Translations under genes and position numbers: made by a program
Notes under the pieces: model-generated
Told to the model about the DNA's origin: nothing
The model's input: the letters and a program-made list of their open reading frames with translations, nothing else
Database searches by the model: none
Source: Saxidomus purpurata
Lineage: Eukaryota > Mollusca > Bivalvia > Venerida > Veneridae
Direction of reading: 5' to 3'
Length of the DNA: 64,000 nt
Assembly: GCA_022818135.1 (NCBI GenBank)
Contig: JAFMSR010000003.1
Coordinates: 34,400,494-34,464,493, forward strand
Shown here: piece by piece, positions 59,851-64,000 of the stretch
How positions within the stretch are numbered: the first letter of the stretch is position 1
How the letters are laid out: each line of letters starts with the position of its first letter

Positions 59851-61872
59851 TCAATCGTCAAATTTGATAGAGTGTACATTTGTTGTATCAATAGGTCCTC
59901 CTCTGTAGCTGCCACGTTTCTTCTTGGTTTTCTCGTGCCTGAATGATTTCCCCTTTGTCACAATGAGATCTTTATTTGCTTTCTCACCCCAAGATCCACG
60001 TGCTCCACTCTAAAATTGGAATCAAGACATTTATTACATAATGAAACAAACTGTATGCTTTAATTATGAACAAATATATCTATTACAATTTACTAGGAGG
60101 TTGCTTCCACGGGGTCATGATTTTAACGATCTTGGTGGAGGTTCACTAGGCAATGCTACATGCCAATAAATAAGCTCTATGCCTCATGGTTTCAGATTTT
60201 TAAATTTTCTGCATGGAATTGAATTCTTTGAACACCTTTGATAGAGCCTTATGTAAAGATTATGCCTGCCAAGTTTCATCAACATTGGTCCAGCAGTTTC
60301 AGAGATGTAGTTTCTACAAAAACTTGCCTAAGAAAGAGCAATAATGAAGTATATTCCTGATCATAAGAATGAATTTGCCGACACAAGTGACCACAATACA
60401 GGCAAGAGCAAGACTTCTGACAGGAAACAACTGGCTACGTGGCTGTGATACAAGACTGTTGACACTTCTGCAGTGTTCAACAAGGAGTTTCATTAAGAGA
60501 TACAGATACTTTGCCTCAGATTTGAAGTTGTCCTCAAATGTTTTAGGTTCTGAACAACTTATAAATGTAGCATCATAGGCAAAAGATGTCATACGCAAGA
60601 AATTAGAAAACAGTACATTAACCTCCTCTATTATGATCATTTTAGTATCTCAGTAAATAAACAAGAGCTGTCAGTAGGACAGCCTGCTCGACTTTGTAAG
60701 AGCTTGCCAATAAAACAAATCTTTGACAGCAACTGTTAAAGGCACACAAGACTTTAACTAGGAATTTCTAAGTACAAATCAAGAAACATTTTAACAGAGT
60801 TATCTTCTCTTGCTTACAGATTGGTGTCATGATGGTACACAAGTACTCCAACTTTCAAAGTAATATCTCAAATGGTTAAGTCAACAAGTGGACAAGAACG
60901 AAAATTTTAACTGAGTTTCAAAGTGGAAAAGGGCCATAATTCAAATAAATCCTTGACAGAATTACCTTCTCCTGTCTGTGTTTGGGGATCATGGGAAAAC
61001 AAGTATTCCAACTTTCAAAGTAATTTATCAAACAGTTTAGTCAAAAAGTGGACTGGTACGAAAAACTTTACCAAGATTCTAAGTCGATAAAGGGCCTTTA
61101 TTTTTAAAATAAATCCTTGACAGAGTTACCTTCTCTTGCCTACAGATGGGGGTAATGATGTAAACAAGCATTCAAAGCAATATCTTAAAGGGTTACCGGG
61201 TAAGTCAATAAATATAGATTTTACCCGTATTCAATGTATTTTCTAAGTCAAAAAGTAGTATAACTCTGTCAAAAACGATGACAAAGTAATGTACTCTTAT
61301 CTGTTGATGGAGGTAATGATGATAAAAATGAATGGTAAGTTTCAAAGCAATACCTCTAATGGTTTTGAAATACAAAAAACTTAACCAAGCTCAATACACT
61401 TTATAAGTAAAAAAAGGGCCATAACGCTGTCAAACACCTTGACAGAGTTATGTACTCTTGTCTGTAGATGGAGGTTATGATGGTTAACAAGTATGGTAAA
61501 TTTCAAAGCCATACCTCTAATAGGTTTGAAATACAATGGGGTGGTACGAAAAACTTAACCAAGGTGTGACACCAATGCAGACGCCGAGGTGAGTAGGATA
61601 GCTCCCCTTTTCTTCGAAAAGTCTAGCTAAAAATTAACAGCAAGTACCTGTATTACTGTTTTTATTATTTACAGTAAAACAGTCTGAAAATATTTTAATC
61701 CTTATACTGTTAAACAAAATGTTGGCAATCAATGCCAATCGTCATCTTTATACATTCAGGTTACATTTTTTGCAAATGTCTACTGTACCTTTGCACTGAA
61801 TGAGTTATCCTTCAGTCGATCATCTACAACTATGTCCTCTGGCTTCACACGTCTAAATGGACTACTTCTTCT
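59851..61872 (-). CDS. NOLC1: nucleolar and coiled-body phosphoprotein 1 (Nopp140), last two exons
   Basis: On the minus strand, exon 61872-61789 (84 bases, 28 codons) joins exon 60009-59851 (159 bases, stop TGA) in phase 0. They encode the C-terminal 80 residues: [20 protein letters not shown], then NSFSAK, then [20 protein letters not shown], then [17 protein letters not shown], ending NVHSIKFDD. This is the SRP40-type C-terminal domain of Nopp140, which is nearly invariant in animals. Nopp140 is a nucleolar/Cajal-body chaperone for box C/D and H/ACA snoRNPs. The upstream acidic/basic repeat exons lie beyond the right edge or were not recognisable in 61873-64000. The intron at 60010-61788 holds copy 3 of the ~1 kb element. 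Confidence 0.93.
60090..60310 (-). repeat. fragment of the interspersed repeat family
   Basis: It shares CACTAGGCAATGCTACATGC, AAGCTCTATGCCTCATGGTTT and ATCAACATTGGTCCAGCAG with the copies at 55500-57060. It lies in the last NOLC1 intron. Confidence 0.55.
60662..61628 (-). mobile_element. ~1 kb repetitive element, copy 3
   Basis: In reverse orientation it reads from AGCTAGACTTTTCGAAGAAA at 61628 to GACAGCTCTTG at 60662, and it aligns with 11779-12719 and 16151-17143. It lies in the last NOLC1 intron. As in CFAP47, the element points in the same direction as its host gene. Confidence 0.75.
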
Positions 61873-62399
61873 CTGTAGACAGAAAAATGTTTTCTATGCT
61901 GATATTCAAGTAAATAATTCACAAGTGAACTGTGCTATATCAAAACCTATCCCTCGACTTGAATCCCAACTACTTGTATTTTCATGATATCAAAAAAGTT
62001 CAGTTGTACACTAAAAGAATAATCAGTCACTCCTATGAAAGTAAAATGTTGTTTTATAAGTATGTTAGTGTTTATCCATACTGTTCAATTGAAAAAAGAA
62101 TGATCACTTGGAGCAGAGCAACAGAAAAACTTTCTATTTTCAAAGACATTCAGTACAGGTGAACACTAACATACGTATAAAGATTTATTTGTCATCCGAT
62201 GAAAATGACTTATTTTACTATCATCTTGACCATGCGTATTCTACCTCACATAGTTAAGTACAAATTGGTTTTATTAAAACAAAGATCAAATTTATAGACT
62301 TTCCATAAAATTTAAATGAAGGAAAAACCAGAAATACAGCAATTTCATTGGATGAAAAATAAAGCTGCCGAATAAATGCTGCATCAGTATTGTAAACTA

Positions 62400-63860
62400 T
62401 CCTCAATATCAGTTCTCCAAGGTGAAACATCATGTGCAGTATTTATTTGTCTTTGCCATACATGTTTACACCAACCATATTTTTAAACTCTAATAATCAA
62501 GAAATCACCATGAGCCTGGCTTCAAGTTATTGCAGCATTCATTTTAGATAAAACTAGAGCTATCACTAAATGTGATTAATACCCCAAAAGACTGCTTTAT
62601 AAACTGAAGATGTTTGTAGTAACAGAATACCTTGCAAAAAAACAAACTAAAATAGAGATATTGTTCTTGGCAATAACTCTGTAATTAGTCAAGATAGAGT
62701 TATGGTTCTTGTACACTGCACTTCCTCTCATTGTGCTGGACCATTGTATGAAGTTGTATTGAATTCCAACCGGTAGTTTTCAATTATGCTCTGACAAGAA
62801 AAGTAAAAAGGGCAAGACCTGTAATACTCAAGATAGAGTTATGGTTCTTGTACACTGCACTTCCTCTCATTGTGCTGGACCATTGTATGAAGTTGTATTG
62901 AATTCCAACCGGTAGTTTTCTAGTAATGCTCTGGACAAGGAAAAGTAACAAGGGCTCAGAAAGAGTGGTTCCTGTGCACTGCACTTCCTCTTAAACTGAC
63001 CATTGTATAAGTGTATGAATTCCAACTGGTAGTTTTCAAGTTTGCTAGGACAAGGAAATGAACAAAGGGCAAACCAAAACTATAGATAGAGTTATGGTTC
63101 TTGTGGACCGCACTTCCTCTTATTATCCTTTATCATTGTATGAAGTTGTTTTGAAATTCCAACCAGTAGTTATCAAGTTATGCTCCGGACAAGGAAAAGT
63201 AACAAAGGGAAATAACTCTGTAATGAGTCAAGATGGAGTTATGGTTCTTGTGTACTGCACTTCCTCTCAATGTGCTTGACCACTGTATGAAGTTGTATTG
63301 AATTCAAACTAGTAGTTTTCAAGTTATGCTCCGGACAAGGAAAATGCAACAGACCGCCTGACCGCCCGCCCAACCACCGGGTGACTCCTATTATACCCCC
63401 CCAAACTTCGTTTCGGGGGTATAATTATTGTAAAATGTTCCTTTCAACAGTAGTATAGTTAAAGAAAGTGCGACAGTTTACAACAGAACTGTCTACCTCA
63501 GGAGGACCAGTGCTACATCCCTATTTTACATTACAAGCAACCTACACCCCATCCTCTATTACAAATACTAACTGCCAACCTTTTTTCTACAGAGCAAGGT
63601 CTGTTGCAAGGTATGAACCTATGACCCTCAATCCATGAAATGTAACAATTATTTAGAGTCAGTGACTTTTATAACTACTACATGAAGTTCACAAAAACAC
63701 TAATTTCTCTTTCACAGAACAAATGCATAAAGCATCCTAGTTCACTCATATTCTTGTTTCTGAAAGCAAAATATTGTTCTCCTTGGTGCTGCATCAGTAT
63801 TGTAAACTTTTCCTCAAAGGATTTCAGTTCTCCAAGGTGAAACATCATATGCAGCATTTA
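62400..63860. repeat. direct repeat flanking the last element
   Basis: A ~70-base segment (GCTGCATCAGTATTGTAAAC followed by TCAGTTCTCCAAGGTGAAAC and ATCATGTGCAG) occurs at about 62379-62450 and again at 63789-63860. It flanks the tandem-cored element at 62553-63427. Confidence 0.65.
62553..63427. mobile_element. tandem-cored repeat with TATACCCCC-type end
   Basis: Five tandem units of about 125-148 bases share AGATAGAGTTATGGTTCTTG, TGCACTTCCTCTCA, TGTATGAAGTTGTATTGAAT and GGTAGTTTTCAA. The right end has GACCGCCTGACCGCCCGCCC and then TACCCCCCCAAACTTCGTTT, an inverted hairpin closing with CGGGGGTATAATTATT. The left end contains AGAGCTATCACTAAATGTGA and TTAATACCCC. The structure parallels the ATGCCCCCC elements in CFAP47. 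Confidence 0.65.
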
Positions 63861-64000
63861 ACATTTTCAATGCAAACAAGGACTTTAAGTACCCATTCTC
63901 ACTGAAAGTGGAGTTAGTGAACTGTTTTATGAACTTTCATGCTACTATTTGTAAATAAACAGTGATCCATTTTTAACAATCAGTAATTAAGATTGCAGAC
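63428..64000 (-). other. NOLC1 intron / unassigned
   Basis: No exon is recognisable on either strand. Apart from the direct-repeat segment at 63789-63860 the sequence appears unique and AT-rich. Earlier NOLC1 exons are expected further right. Confidence 0.4.

Overview
This is eukaryotic (metazoan) DNA. It is AT-rich, its coding exons are split by introns with canonical GT-AG borders, and most of its length is intron and interspersed repeats. The repeat types (short TIR elements, repeats headed by a GTCC microsatellite, tandem-cored non-autonomous elements) and a pair of small secreted C1q-domain genes point to a mollusc, most likely a bivalve. I cannot name the species.

Region 1 (1-46252, + strand) is the 3' four-fifths of one very large ciliary gene, CFAP47. 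I could chain 48 exons from 4347 to the stop codon at 46252. Every splice phase matches and the joined length is a whole number of codons, giving about 2648 residues. The N-terminal exons lie upstream of the window. The protein is a string of ASH/MSP-like immunoglobulin-fold repeats with a calponin-homology (CH) domain in the middle, matching the known architecture of CFAP47, an axonemal protein.

Its introns carry a large TIR element (499-2939), several MITEs, two copies of a ~1 kb element (one inserted inside a MITE), a ~52-copy array of a 56-bp minisatellite, three copies of a ~1.2 kb tandem-cored element, and a ~1.2 kb TIR element whose partner copy sits 20 kb away in inverted orientation.

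Region 2 (about 47.5-53 kb) holds two small convergent C1q-domain genes (49270-50402 + and 51756-52791 -). They share the same two-exon structure and intron phase and are therefore an inverted paralogous pair. Copies of one repeat flank them in opposite orientations.

Region 3 (about 53-59 kb) has no gene that I can see. It is a mosaic of repeats: a tRNA-derived SINE, a 140-bp direct duplication, a 383-bp near-palindromic element, a 24-bp minisatellite, and the second copy of the ~1.2 kb TIR element.

Region 4 (59851-64000, - strand) is the 3' end of NOLC1/Nopp140. Two exons encode the conserved SRP40-type C-terminal domain, and the rest of the gene lies beyond the right edge. Its introns carry another copy of the ~1 kb element and a further tandem-cored repeat.

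No prokaryotic, viral or CRISPR features were found.
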